Part shown: in pieces, positions 28,544 through 36,722 of the stretch
How positions within the stretch are numbered: the stretch's first letter is position 1
Layout of the letters: each line of letters starts with the position of its first letter
Source: Blastocatellia bacterium
GTDB lineage: Bacteria > Acidobacteriota > Blastocatellia > UBA7656 > JADIYM01
Direction: 5' to 3'
DNA: 64,000 nucleotides
NCBI GenBank assembly: GCA_016705245.1
Contig: JADIYM010000003.1
Location: 186,001 to 250,000, forward strand
Translations under genes and position numbers: made by a program
The notes under the pieces: generated by a model
Told to the model about the DNA's origin: nothing
Databases searched by the model: none
What the model saw: only the letters and a program-made list of their open reading frames with translations

Positions 28544-28627
28544 GGTCTCTGACGCCTCGCGAATCGGCCGGAGAGCCTCGAAGGCCTCCTCGGCGGTCCT
28601 TCGGGTAGCCTCGCCGGCACGAATCTG

Positions 28628-28865
28628 CTAGATGGCGAACTCGATAGGCCGCATGTACTGCGCGATGATCGACTGAAACATGTCGCGCAGCTCTGAATCG
28701 ACGTAGTCGTCGAGCGACAGCAGCTCTTCGAGCGACTCGGGGCAAGTCCAGGTCGCGACTGAAGATCTCGTCGAATCGTTCGAGCACCTCGTCTGGCGAA
28801 AAATCCACGAGCGTCTGCTCGAGCTCCTCGGACGTCAGCGGTGCCGTTGTGACTCGCTTCGGCAT
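28628..28865 (-). pseudogene. BMC-operon small acidic protein (probable N-terminal part of the HHH protein)
   Basis: Starts MPKRVTTAPLTSEELEQTLV, with its ATG overlapping the BMC-P stop. A CCCC run at 28739-28742 has one base too many. Removing it continues DLDLPESLEELLSLDDYVDS and then ELRDMFQSIIAQYMRPIEFA, to a TAG at 28628. It is acidic and helical with no known domain. After the TAG the frame goes on without interruption (QIRAGEATRRTAEEAFEALR) into the HHH gene. I read this as one gene with two lesions or sequence errors. Confidence 0.55.
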
Positions 28866-29200
28866 CAATCCGACGCCTCCCCGTCGCCCGCTCTCAACCT
28901 TCTGGCCGCCTCGATCGTGTCGTCGGATCGGCAGTCCTGGAGGTCCATTCGATCGACGATGCCGACGACCGCAGCCTCGATCGACATGTCCTGGTCACCG
29001 ATGGCCGAGCGCGCAGCTCTCCCGTAAGCGCACAGAACCGTCTCCCCGATACCGGCTCCGAGCCGGTCGGCGACGACGACGATGTCCGTGCCGGGCTCCT
29101 TGTTGAGGTTGTACGGATGCACGATGAGGAACTTGACACCCTCGAGGTTCGGCGACTTCTTGGTGGACCAGACTGTGCCGACAACGTGACCGAGAAACAT
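28865..29200 (-). CDS. BMC vertex (pentamer) protein, EutN/CcmL family
   Basis: A 111-residue BMC-P protein that forms the pentagonal caps of a microcompartment shell. The hallmark start MFLGHVVGTVWSTKKSPNLE is followed by VADRLGAGIGETVLCAYGRA, containing the conserved GAG-x-GE-x-V segment, and AAVVGIVDRMDLQ. A short acidic C-terminal tail extends beyond the core. It sits 9 bp after the aldehyde dehydrogenase stop and overlaps the next gene by one base of its stop codon. Confidence 0.95.
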   Translation of the reverse strand: MFLGHVVGTVWSTKKSPNLEGVKFLIVHPYNLNKEPGTDIVVVADRLGAGIGETVLCAYGRAARSAIGDQDMSIEAAVVGIVDRMDLQDCRSDDTIEAARRLRAGDGEASD

Positions 29201-29209
29201 TTCGAGTGC

Positions 29210-30924
29210 CTAACGGCGCGCGAAGACGTCGCGCGTATCGCCGAGCTCGCGAGCAGCGGGCGTGATAATGGTCTTGGCGTCGACCGGGATCTTCCGTCCG
29301 TCCGCGATCGCGCGCCGGACGTCGTCTTCGCAAACGAACTCGGACGCAGCGCCCGGTGCGGGTCCGGCTTCGACCGGCGTCGATGCCTTCTCTGCCGGTG
29401 GCGTAGCGGGGGCGGGCTGCGAAGCCGGAGCCGGCGGGGCCTCGGCTCGACGCTCCGCAATGAATCGGTCGACGAGCGACGCGATGTTGGCGCGCTCGAC
29501 GGGAGCTGGTGCGAACACCGGCGCGATGGAAGTCGCCTTTGGTCGCGACGTGGCCGGTCGCGGAGGCGCGTTCGGGATGACCTCGCGCGTCTCGAAGGCA
29601 ATGCGCTTGATGTCCATCAGGTGCCACGGCGAGATGTTGTCGGACGTGACGTTTCCACCCCAGCTTCCGCATCCGAGCGTCATGCTTGGCTCGAGATCTG
29701 TCGAGAATCCGATGGCACCGTGGGTCGAGGGTGAGTTGACGATGACGCGTGACGCCGGGATCCGCTCTCCGTAGAACTCGATCACGTCGCGCTTGCGGGA
29801 ATGGATCGATGCGGTGTGGCCCATGCCGCCGTACTGCAGCACCTTCTGGCAGATCTCGACGCCCTCGGCCGTTCCGTCGAAGGTGTAATAGGTCAGAATC
29901 GGCGAAAGCTTCTCCATCGACAGCGGATAGTCGCGACCGACGCCGGCTACCTCGGCGATCATGCAACGGACGCCCTCAGGCAGCGAAATCCCTGCCATGG
30001 CGGCAATGACGCTGGCCGACTTCCCGACGACCTTCGGATTGAGAGCGTTCGTTCCCGTTGCGACGACAGCGGCGAGCCTCTCCGTCTCGTCGGCGGTAAG
30101 GAAGCGCGCACCGTGGTCCTCGAATGCGGCACGAAGCGCGGCGTCGATCTTGCGGTCTGCAACGACGGACTGCTCGGAGGCGCAGATGGTCCCATTGTCG
30201 AAGCACTTTCCGGTCAGGATGTCGCGCGCGGCCTTCCCGATGTCGGCCGAGCCGTCGACGAATGCGGGTACATTGCCGGGACCAACACCGAAAGCCGGTT
30301 TTCCCGAACTGTAGGCCGCGCGAACGAGGCCGATGCCGCCCGTGGCAAGGATCACCGCCGTACGCTTGTGCTTCATGAGCGCATCGGTTCCCTCGACGGT
30401 GGCAATGCTCATGCAGCCGATGATCCCGGGCGGAGCCCGGCCGCTACCGCGGCCTCCGACATGATCCTGGCGCTCTCGCCAATGCACCTCGCGGCGCTCG
30501 GGTGCGGACTCAGGACGACGCCATTTCGCGACTTGAGCGAGATGAGGCACTTGAAAAGCGCAGTGGACGTCGGATTCGTCGACGGAATGATGGCCGCCAC
30601 GACTCCGCGCGGCGATCCGATCTCGAGGATCGTCTCCGTCTGCCTGATGATGCCTACGGTCCGCATAGACTTGAAGAACGCGTGCACGTCACCGACGGCA
30701 AACGTGTTCTTCACGGTCTTGTCGGCCGGGATGCCGTAACCGGTCTCCTCGTGTGCGAGCAGGCCCAGACGCTCGGACTCCGCGAGTCCGGCGACGGACA
30801 TTGCTTCGCAGATTCGATCGATGCGCGACTGGTCGAAACCCGCGAGCCGCTTCTGCGCCTCGTGCGCGGCCTCCACGAGGTTGCGCGCCTGTTGTACCGA
30901 CTCGAGGTCCTTGTCGCTCGGCAT
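29210..30924 (-). pseudogene. CoA-acylating aldehyde dehydrogenase of the BMC, frameshifted
   Basis: About 571 residues when restored. The catalytic domain resembles the N-terminal half of AdhE and BMC PduP/EutE enzymes, which turn aldehydes into acyl-CoA with NAD+. SPRGVVAAIIPSTNPTSTAL binds nucleotide and the catalytic Cys is in FDNGTICASEQSVV near residue 246. A G is missing on the minus strand at 30436-30438; adding it joins EAAVAAG to APPGIIGCMS. After about residue 455 there is an extension: a Pro/Ala linker, an amphipathic helix (VERANIASLVDRFIAERRAE, a likely encapsulation peptide), a second linker, and an end (DVRRAIADGRKIPVDAKTII then TPAAREL) resembling the EutQ/EutT N-terminal motif. 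It is the only enzyme of the compartment seen here. Confidence 0.85.
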
Positions 30925-30950
30925 GACCGCTGTGCCCTCCCGACGCGGTG

Positions 30951-30988
30951 AATAAAAGCTCCGCGTGCGCGGCGCGCAACCGGAGCTT
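30951..30988 (-). terminator. Attenuator/terminator between BMC-H and the aldehyde dehydrogenase
   Basis: On the minus strand AAGCTCCG pairs with CGGAGCTT around a GC-rich loop, followed by TTTTATT. It would let most transcripts end after the shell gene, giving an excess of shell hexamers over enzyme, a ratio known to matter for BMC assembly. This role is inferred. Confidence 0.6.
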
Positions 30989-31028
30989 CGGGATCGCCTT
31001 CACGCGGCGCGAAGCCGCGACGCGGCGA

Positions 31029-31415
31029 CTACTTCTTTTCTCGATCCTTGGCGTTGGACGACGGAAGCGCGTGGCTGTTGTCGCCCCCGGTCAGCTGTGC
31101 GCGGTCGGCACTCGCGGCGAGCTGGACCGGCGCCGCGATGCCTCGTGCCGCAAGTGCCCGTTCCACTTCGACGTGCGGGCGTGGAATCACGTGCACGCTG
31201 ACGAGCTCGCCGACTCGCCGAGCCGCGGCGGCACCTGCATCGGTCGCTGCCTTCACGGCTCCAACATCGCCGCGCACGAACACGGTCACGTACCCGGAGC
31301 CGATGTACTCCTTGCCGATGAGGATCACGTTGGCGGCCTTGACCATCGCGTCGGCGGCCTCGACCGCGCCCACGAACCCCTTGGTCTCGACCATTCCGAG
31401 CGCTTCCATAGCCAT
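31029..31415 (-). CDS. BMC shell hexamer protein (BMC-H, PduA/EutM type)
   Basis: A 128-residue single BMC domain protein that tiles the facets of the shell. It begins MAMEALGMVETKGFVGAVEA and continues through the pore-forming region (YIGSGYVTVFVRGDVGAVKA) and VHVIPRPHVEVE, the canonical end. A C-terminal extension of about 35 residues, Ala-rich then Lys/Asp-rich, follows. A strong AGGAGA site lies 8 bp before the ATG. It is the first gene of the minus-strand operon. No BMC-T trimer gene is present in the window. Confidence 0.96.
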   Translation of the reverse strand: MAMEALGMVETKGFVGAVEAADAMVKAANVILIGKEYIGSGYVTVFVRGDVGAVKAATDAGAAAARRVGELVSVHVIPRPHVEVERALAARGIAAPVQLAASADRAQLTGGDNSHALPSSNAKDREKK

Positions 31416-31479
31416 GCTGACTGTCTCCTTTGTGTATCTCGCCGCGACGGGCGAACCTGACGTTGCCGAGGGATGCCCT

Positions 31480-31509
31480 ACGCTACCAAAGCTGCCGACT
31501 CATGTGCAA
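31480..31509 (-). promoter_or_regulatory. Candidate promoter of the BMC operon
   Basis: TTGCAC (31504-31509), 18 bp, TAGCGT (31480-31485) on the minus strand, about 65 bp upstream of BMC-H. The -10 is weak, so an activator could be needed. Confidence 0.35.
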
Positions 31510-31544
31510 GATTGCCCGGCTGACCGCTTCCGAATCTGAAAAGT

Positions 31545-31573
31545 TGACACTAAAGTAATGCGGGTCTAGTATT
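31545..31573 (+). promoter_or_regulatory. sigma70 promoter for the RodZ-like gene
   Basis: TTGACA (31545-31550), exactly 17 bp, TAGTAT (31568-31573). It is divergent from the candidate BMC promoter, with the -35 boxes about 35 bp apart. Confidence 0.7.
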
Positions 31574-31671
31574 TGGACGGCCCCGTCATTTGCCTGAGGA
31601 AGTACTGGCACCGCATGGCGAAGTGAGCGACGCCCCGCGGACGAGCCGACATTTCCGTCGAGGCGAGGAAT

Positions 31672-32448
31672 ATGCTCGGACAAGAACTGAAGCGGCGGCG
31701 AGAGGAATTGGGCCTGTCGCTGGCGGAGATTGCGGACGCAACGCGAATCGGCACCCGATTCCTGAAAGCCATCGAGTCGGACGAATACTCCGTCCTTCCG
31801 GAAGGCATCTATGCCCGCTCGTTCGTGAAGGCGTTCGCGCGCCAGGTAAAGATGAACGAGGACGACGCCGTGCTGCAGTATCAGCAGCAGACGGGCGCCG
31901 AAGTGGCCGTCGGAGATCCCGATGTGCCGCCGCTGGACGATGCCGAACCGTTTGTCTTCAAGGAACCGTCGAGTGGCTTCTGGCCAGCGGCCGTGGTTGC
32001 CGCGCTGCTTGCCGTGGTCTTCATCGGCGGGGCGTATGCGGTCTGGAGGTACTCTCAGGAGCCGACGGCGGCCGCGCCTCCAGCGTCATCACCGGCGCAG
32101 ACGCCGGTTTCGGAGCCGAAGTCCGAACCGACGGCCACAACGGCGGGAGCTCCGGTCACGATCCAGCCTGAGGTCGTCGACGGCGAATTGCGCGTCACGC
32201 TTCATGCCCTCGACCGCTGCTGGGTGAAATACACGGCGGACGATGGCGAGCCGGTTCAGCGGGAGCTTCAACTTGGCGAGGAAGCGATGATCCGCGCGAC
32301 CCAGTCGATCGACCTCAGCATTGGCAACACGCGAGCCATTGCCCTGCAGATCAACGGACAGAACGCCCGGTTTCCCGACAACACCGGTATCGTCCTGCGA
32401 CGTTTGACGATCACCCCGGAGACGGCCAAGGACCTGCTGATCAACTGA
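31672..32448 (+). CDS. RodZ-like membrane protein with N-terminal HTH
   Basis: A 258-residue bitopic protein. The N-terminal Cro/C1-type helix-turn-helix is LGQELKRRREELGLSLAEIA, followed by YARSFVKAFARQVKMNEDDA, both typical of RodZ. A single membrane helix lies near residues 105-127 (AAVVAALLAVVFIGGAYAVW). A Pro/Ala/Ser linker and a periplasmic DUF4115 beta domain (VTLHALDRCWVKYTADDGEP) follow. RodZ links MreB to the wall-elongation machine. No mre genes are near, so the gene symbol is withheld. Its start follows GAGGCGAGGAAT. Confidence 0.82.
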   Translation: MLGQELKRRREELGLSLAEIADATRIGTRFLKAIESDEYSVLPEGIYARSFVKAFARQVKMNEDDAVLQYQQQTGAEVAVGDPDVPPLDDAEPFVFKEPSSGFWPAAVVAALLAVVFIGGAYAVWRYSQEPTAAAPPASSPAQTPVSEPKSEPTATTAGAPVTIQPEVVDGELRVTLHALDRCWVKYTADDGEPVQRELQLGEEAMIRATQSIDLSIGNTRAIALQINGQNARFPDNTGIVLRRLTITPETAKDLLIN

Positions 32449-32580
32449 TCCTGCAGTTGCAGTCTCGGTATCTCGGACGCCGCTCGAAGCGTCTCGAGGA
32501 GGCTGCTTGCCTTTTCCGGGTCGCGTGGGTATAACGGCTGCCTGCCTGAAGCGAATTCCCCCATTTAACGGAGCATCGAG

Positions 32581-33312
32581 TTGAAAAAAGAAGTCCACTA
32601 CTGGCACAGCCCGAACCTCAATCAGGACATGCCGATCGCCGTCTACGGCGACTACGGCGCTCCGTTGCTGCTCTTCCCCACGGCGGCAGCCGATTTCGAG
32701 GAATACGAGCGGTTCCAGTTGATCGACGCCATCGCTCCGCACATCTATTCCGGCCGAGTGAAGGTCTACTCGATCAACAGCATCAACAAGGAAAGCTGGC
32801 TCAACGACAATCTGCACCCGGGACAGCGCGCCTGGCGCCAGGTCGAGTACGACCGATACGTTTCTCAGGAAGTCGTTCCCTTCATATGGGACAACTGCCG
32901 GACACCGGGCATCGGGATAGCGACCACCGGGGCCTCGTTTGGAGCCTTCCACGCCGCGAACACGGTGTTCAAGCATCCGGATCAGTTCGACACCCTCATT
33001 GCAATGAGCGGAGCCTATGACCTGCGCGGATTCTGCAAGGATTACTTTGACGATAACGTCTACTTCAACAACCCGGTTGACTACCTCCCCCGTCTCGACG
33101 ACGACTGGTTCCTGAATCAGCTCCGTCAGACCCGGATTCACATCCTGACGGGACAGGGAGCCTACGAGGCGCCCGACCAGTCGCGTAGGATGTCGGACAT
33201 TCTGTGGAGCAAGAGCGTTCCGAACGAGCTCGACCTCTGGGGATACGACGTTCCGCACGACTGGCCGACGTGGCGGTCCATGCTCAACGTTTACATTCCG
33301 AGGCTCTTCTAG
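32581..33312 (+). CDS. Putative esterase (alpha/beta hydrolase)
   Basis: A 243-residue cytoplasmic protein of the esterase D/PF00756 kind. The nucleophile serine is in IATTGASFGAFHAAN near residue 120 (G-x-S-x-G). An acidic residue follows around 190-200 and the likely catalytic histidine is in DVPHDWPTWRSML near 230. The TTG start at 32581 is chosen because GGAG lies 7 bp upstream and the frame has no better start. The surface loop HPGQRAWRQVEYDRYV is typical. Substrate unknown; it appears monocistronic. Confidence 0.8.
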   Translation: MKKEVHYWHSPNLNQDMPIAVYGDYGAPLLLFPTAAADFEEYERFQLIDAIAPHIYSGRVKVYSINSINKESWLNDNLHPGQRAWRQVEYDRYVSQEVVPFIWDNCRTPGIGIATTGASFGAFHAANTVFKHPDQFDTLIAMSGAYDLRGFCKDYFDDNVYFNNPVDYLPRLDDDWFLNQLRQTRIHILTGQGAYEAPDQSRRMSDILWSKSVPNELDLWGYDVPHDWPTWRSMLNVYIPRLF

Positions 33313-33329
33313 ACAGGGCGCGCAAGAAC

Positions 33330-33525
33330 AGAACCGCGAGCGGTAGCGAGCGGCCTGCGGACGGTGCCTGAAATAGGATACGTCGTTCCCCGTTCCTCGA
33401 GCCGCGAGAGGTAGCGAGCGACCCAAGGACAGTGCCTGAAATCGGAGATGCCTCGTTGCGGAAGGACGGAAGTGATCGGAACCGCTCCACCGTCCGTGGG
33501 ACGCTCGCTACCGCTCGCGGCTCAA
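33330..33525. repeat. Intergenic palindromes, family B
   Basis: Two plus copies of CCGCGAGCGGTAGCGAGCG-type words (about 33335 and 33400) and one inverted copy GCTCGCTACCGCTCGCGGCT (about 33500) fill the gap between convergent genes. The same set occurs at 54.06-54.36 kb with the same spacing words (GGACGGTGCCTGAAAT). Confidence 0.8.
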
Positions 33526-33569
33526 AAAACGGGGACCAGTCGCATCCCACACGCGTTCGCATCGGCCGG

Positions 33570-33986
33570 CTACGGAGTCTGGACGCGCGGGGCGTAGGGC
33601 CTCACGGCGACGTTCTCGAGCCCGCGCGCCCGCATTTCGGAGGCCACGGTCTCGGCCTGTGCGGACGGATACGGCCCCGCATACACGTGGTAACGACGAT
33701 CGTCGGGATCCGTCGCACCCCAGGCGCTCGTGTATTGCCTCCGAAGCTGCTGCAAAGTCTCTTCACCGGCCGCGGGTGAATCGAAGACGCCAGCCTCTAC
33801 GAGAAACCGCTCCGAGTCGATGCGCGCCGGCTCTGCTGCCGGCGATTCACTGACAGGCACCGAGGCGGCTGGAGCGGCAACACGCCCCATGAGGGCCCCT
33901 GCGGCAAACATGAGGAACAGAACGAGCGCTCCTCCACCGAAGGCGAGGATAGCGGCGCGCTCCCGGTTCGAGAGTGATCCAAACAT
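33570..33986 (-). CDS. SPOR-domain membrane protein
   Basis: A 138-residue protein: cytoplasmic start MFGSLSNRERAAILAF, one membrane helix (about 14-36), a short linker, and a C-terminal SPOR domain (about 60-130: FLVEAGVFDSPAAGEETLQQ, YHVYAGPYPSAQAETVASEM). SPOR domains bind denuded glycan strands at division septa, so a cell-envelope role is expected. It lies 14 bp after the stomatin-like gene and is likely co-transcribed with it. Confidence 0.88.
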   Translation of the reverse strand: MFGSLSNRERAAILAFGGGALVLFLMFAAGALMGRVAAPAASVPVSESPAAEPARIDSERFLVEAGVFDSPAAGEETLQQLRRQYTSAWGATDPDDRRYHVYAGPYPSAQAETVASEMRARGLENVAVRPYAPRVQTP

Positions 33987-34000
33987 GCGATCGACCGACC

Positions 34001-34891
34001 CTAGGTCTTGACCGGAACCTTCTCGGCGGGAACGGCGTCGCCGGTCTCGAGAAGCGTTGCGTCCGACGACGGTAGGGAGAGCTGGTCAGAGACCTTCTCA
34101 GATTCAATCGCCGCGGCCGCGACCCGGTCCGCTCTAGTCATGCCGGGCTTCATGAAGATCTCTAGCAGGTCGATCGGCAGCGGAAACACGATGGTAGTGT
34201 TCTTTTCGACTCCCAGTTCGGCCAGCGTCTGCAGATAACGAAGCTGGATGGCCGTCGGCTCTGTCGCCATTATGCTCGCCGCCTCGACGAGCATCTGCGC
34301 TGCGTTGAACTCGCCCTGTGCGTGGATGATCTTCGATCGCTTCTCACGCTCGGCTTCGGCCTGTTTCGACATGGCGCGCTGCATCGACTGGGGAAGGTCG
34401 ACCGTTTTCACCTCGACCATCGAGACCTTGATTCCCCACGGATCGGTGTGGCGGTCGAGAATCGTCTGCAGGCGCTCGTTGAGTTGTTCGCGCCCGGCCA
34501 GCAGATCATCGAGCTCGTACTCGCCAAGGACCGACCGGAGCGTCGTCTGAGCAAGTTGCGACGTCGCATAGAGGAAGTTCTCGACCTCCACGACGGCCTT
34601 GCTGGCCTCGAGCACACGGAAGTACACGACCGCATTCACGCTCACCGTCACGTTGTCGCGCGTAATGACGTCCTGGGGAGGAACGTCGAGCACGACCGTT
34701 CGCAACGACACGCGGACCATCCGGTCGATCGGCCAGAACACGAAGGCGAGACCGGGACCCTTCGGTCGGTCGAGGAGCCTGCCGAGGCGGAAAACCACGC
34801 CCCGTTCGTACTCCGCAAGTACCTTGATCGCCGAGAAGAGCCAGAAGCCCACGACGGCAACGGCCATCAGAAGAATAAACAGTGGATTCAT
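34001..34891 (-). CDS. SPFH/stomatin-like (slipin) membrane protein
   Basis: A 296-residue member of the prohibitin homology family. One N-terminal membrane helix (FILLMAVAVVGFWLFSAIKV) is followed by EYERGVVFRLGRLLDRPKGP and an SPFH domain with WGIKVSMVEVKTVDLPQSMQ. The coiled helix AMSKQAEAEREKRSKIIHAQ and a short C-terminal region end the protein. Together with the upstream NfeD-like protein it forms the common slipin/NfeD pair that organises membrane microdomains and is linked to membrane-protein quality control. Confidence 0.93.
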   Translation of the reverse strand: MNPLFILLMAVAVVGFWLFSAIKVLAEYERGVVFRLGRLLDRPKGPGLAFVFWPIDRMVRVSLRTVVLDVPPQDVITRDNVTVSVNAVVYFRVLEASKAVVEVENFLYATSQLAQTTLRSVLGEYELDDLLAGREQLNERLQTILDRHTDPWGIKVSMVEVKTVDLPQSMQRAMSKQAEAEREKRSKIIHAQGEFNAAQMLVEAASIMATEPTAIQLRYLQTLAELGVEKNTTIVFPLPIDLLEIFMKPGMTRADRVAAAAIESEKVSDQLSLPSSDATLLETGDAVPAEKVPVKT

Positions 34892-35415
34892 CGCGTGCCT
34901 CGCGCGCCGTGCGGCGCGGAATGTGAGACGTCATCTTCGTCGAATTGAACCACCGAAGCAGGTGGCACCGCGTGGAGAGCGAGGTCGGCCGATTCGACTT
35001 CGAGTCTAAGGCCGCGGACGCCCGTGACACGGACGGCCTGACCTCGATCGAGACGAACCGGCGAATACGCGTCCCAGAGTTCCCCGCGAACGAGGACTCG
35101 TCCGTCCGGAGCCAGCGTCGATTCGACGCGGCCCTCGAGCCCGACCATTCCCGAATTCCCGGTCACGACCTTGTTGCGTTTCGCCCGGTGTGCGATGACC
35201 GCCAGAAAGCCGAACACTGCCGCAATGAGCGCCGCCGTGGCGATGAGCACGGGCAATGTGGCCCACGTCGCGCCGAAAAGCAGGACCAGACCACCGAGGA
35301 GACCGATGACTCCCGCCACTCCGAGGATGCCGAAACCGGGCGCCTTGAGCTCGAGCGCGAACATCAATAACGCAACGAGAACGAGACCCGCACCCATGAG
35401 TTCGGTCGGCGACAT
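34888..35415 (-). CDS. NfeD-like membrane protein
   Basis: A 175-residue short-form NfeD. Four hydrophobic helices fill residues 1-95 (LMGAGLVLVALLMFALELKA, GVIGLLGGLVLLFGATWATL). A C-terminal OB-fold beta domain follows (GMVGLEGRVESTLAPDGRVL, VRLDRGQAVRVTGVRG). It lacks the N-terminal ClpP-like protease of long NfeDs. I start at ATG 35415 because the segment before it is not membrane-like. Its stop overlaps the stomatin start (ATGA), supporting the functional pair. Confidence 0.88.
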   Translation of the reverse strand: MSPTELMGAGLVLVALLMFALELKAPGFGILGVAGVIGLLGGLVLLFGATWATLPVLIATAALIAAVFGFLAVIAHRAKRNKVVTGNSGMVGLEGRVESTLAPDGRVLVRGELWDAYSPVRLDRGQAVRVTGVRGLRLEVESADLALHAVPPASVVQFDEDDVSHSAPHGARGTR

Positions 35416-35513
35416 CCGTGCGATCCTCCTCGATCGCGAGTGTAGCATAGGGCCTTGCTTGACACGGGGAAGCCGCGCGTGTATTCCCGAGGTGTCCCCC
35501 AAAGGAATTCGCC

Positions 35514-35738
35514 GTGCGCCACTTGAACCTCTGCCTGGCTACTGCTGCCGGAGCCATCGTCGGGCTTGTCGCGTATGACCTCGCGCCTTCGCAGCCGTTG
35601 CTGTGGGGAATCGGGTGCGCAGTGGGATCGTTTGGAGCGATCTTCGCGGTGAGCTCGTTCGTCTTTCATCCGGAGGATCGTGACCCGACGGTCCGGCCTT
35701 CGACAGTCGCAAGAAAGCGAAACGATCACGAAGAGTGA
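35514..35738 (+). CDS. Small two-helix membrane protein, unknown
   Basis: A 74-residue frame from GTG 35514, with AAAGGA 9 bp upstream. Two hydrophobic segments (LCLATAAGAIVGLVAYDLAP; LLWGIGCAVGSFGAIFAVSS) and a basic tail are consistent with a small inner-membrane protein. No family is recognised. Codon use fits the neighbours, which is why I keep it. Confidence 0.45.
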   Translation: MRHLNLCLATAAGAIVGLVAYDLAPSQPLLWGIGCAVGSFGAIFAVSSFVFHPEDRDPTVRPSTVARKRNDHEE

Positions 35739-35866
35739 CGCGCTGGGCTGGTACCCGTATTGATTGGCGGTCCAGCTTGGAGACGTTCATTAGTCTGTCA
35801 CGAGCGTCTCTCGAGGGCGCGCCCTCAACGCATCCTTACCGCGTGCGGTAGCGCACGGTACTGGTC

Positions 35867-35890
35867 GGGGGCGGGGCGGGGGGGGGGGGG
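35867..35890. other. Long G tract in an intergenic region
   Basis: GGGG-C-GGGG-C followed by 13 consecutive G on the plus strand. It could form a G-quadruplex or be a slippage-prone site. It lies in the 35739-36016 gap, which also holds a weak relative of family C (about 35838-35870) and no gene. Confidence 0.7.
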
Positions 35891-36016
35891 CGCGTGGGGG
35901 CGTGAGGCGTTGCGAGTAGTCGCTCACGCAAAGCTAAGGCGCGAGGTCGCGGGCGGGGCCGCGGGCGCTGCGCATCACACGTCAACCTTCTCTTCCGTGG
36001 CGGGCGGCAAGCGAAC

Positions 36017-36406
36017 GTGAGTCCAGCGAGCGACGATGTGACGATGACATCGTCGCGATCCCGATCCGCAGCGGACATCGATCCGCGGCGACACTTTCTG
36101 GTGGTCATGACGAGAGCCCAGCTCGTCCAGTCGAGTCTGTCCATCCCGATCTTCGAGATTCGCGACGGGCGCCACTGCCGTCACATCGACGGTTCGTCCG
36201 CAGACGGACTGAGGATCCTCGCCGAAGGTCGCAACATTCTGTATGTCGGCCTGCCCGACCTCGGCGAATTCGCCAATCGGGACATGCGATTCGTGGCGGT
36301 GCTCGAGTCGCTTCAGCGGCTCGAATCATGCGCCGACCTCCTGGATGCCATCCGGCGTCATCTAGGCGCATTCGAGGCGGCGCTTTCGTCCGCTGAGGCC
36401 GCCTGA
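36017..36406 (+). CDS. Hypothetical protein
   Basis: A 129-residue frame from GTG 36017 (an ATG at 36044 is possible). After a polar start it reads RRHFLVVMTRAQLVQSSLSI, then IFEIRDGRHCRHIDGSS and a long amphipathic helix (VLESLQRLESCADLLDAIRR). There is no signal peptide or membrane helix. I recognise no family. Strand and spacing leave it as a possible lead-in to the phosphate cluster, 316 bp before the porin; that gap holds A/T-rich promoter-like DNA but no gene. Confidence 0.4.
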   Translation: MSPASDDVTMTSSRSRSAADIDPRRHFLVVMTRAQLVQSSLSIPIFEIRDGRHCRHIDGSSADGLRILAEGRNILYVGLPDLGEFANRDMRFVAVLESLQRLESCADLLDAIRRHLGAFEAALSSAEAA

Positions 36407-36722
36407 CCAATTCGCTCATCGCATTCAGGACCTCCAGTCGAGTCCCTCCGCCGAGCGCGTCTTCCGGGTCCACATTCCCGCCTTGGCCCATCGTTGTCGG
36501 CGCGCTCGGTCGCCTCCCCTTGCTCCACTTCACGGCAGTTCGCACGGAATTAACATGTTGTTCACGGGGTCGAAACTCTCTGTGGCTAAGTTGCGCTGAC
36601 TTCGTTTCGATTTAACATCGGCTTAAATCGTGTGAAAGCTGCCAACGGTACGGTCCGGCATCGGGTCTTCGTGATGAAGTCCAGGCCGGGGCGGCCGAGA
36701 CAATACGGAGGAGACACCTCGA

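Noticed and set aside
36481..36720. Pho box in front of the porin
   Set aside because: TTCAC-like words recur but not in clean 11-bp phase, unlike the pstS array; kept only as a remark.
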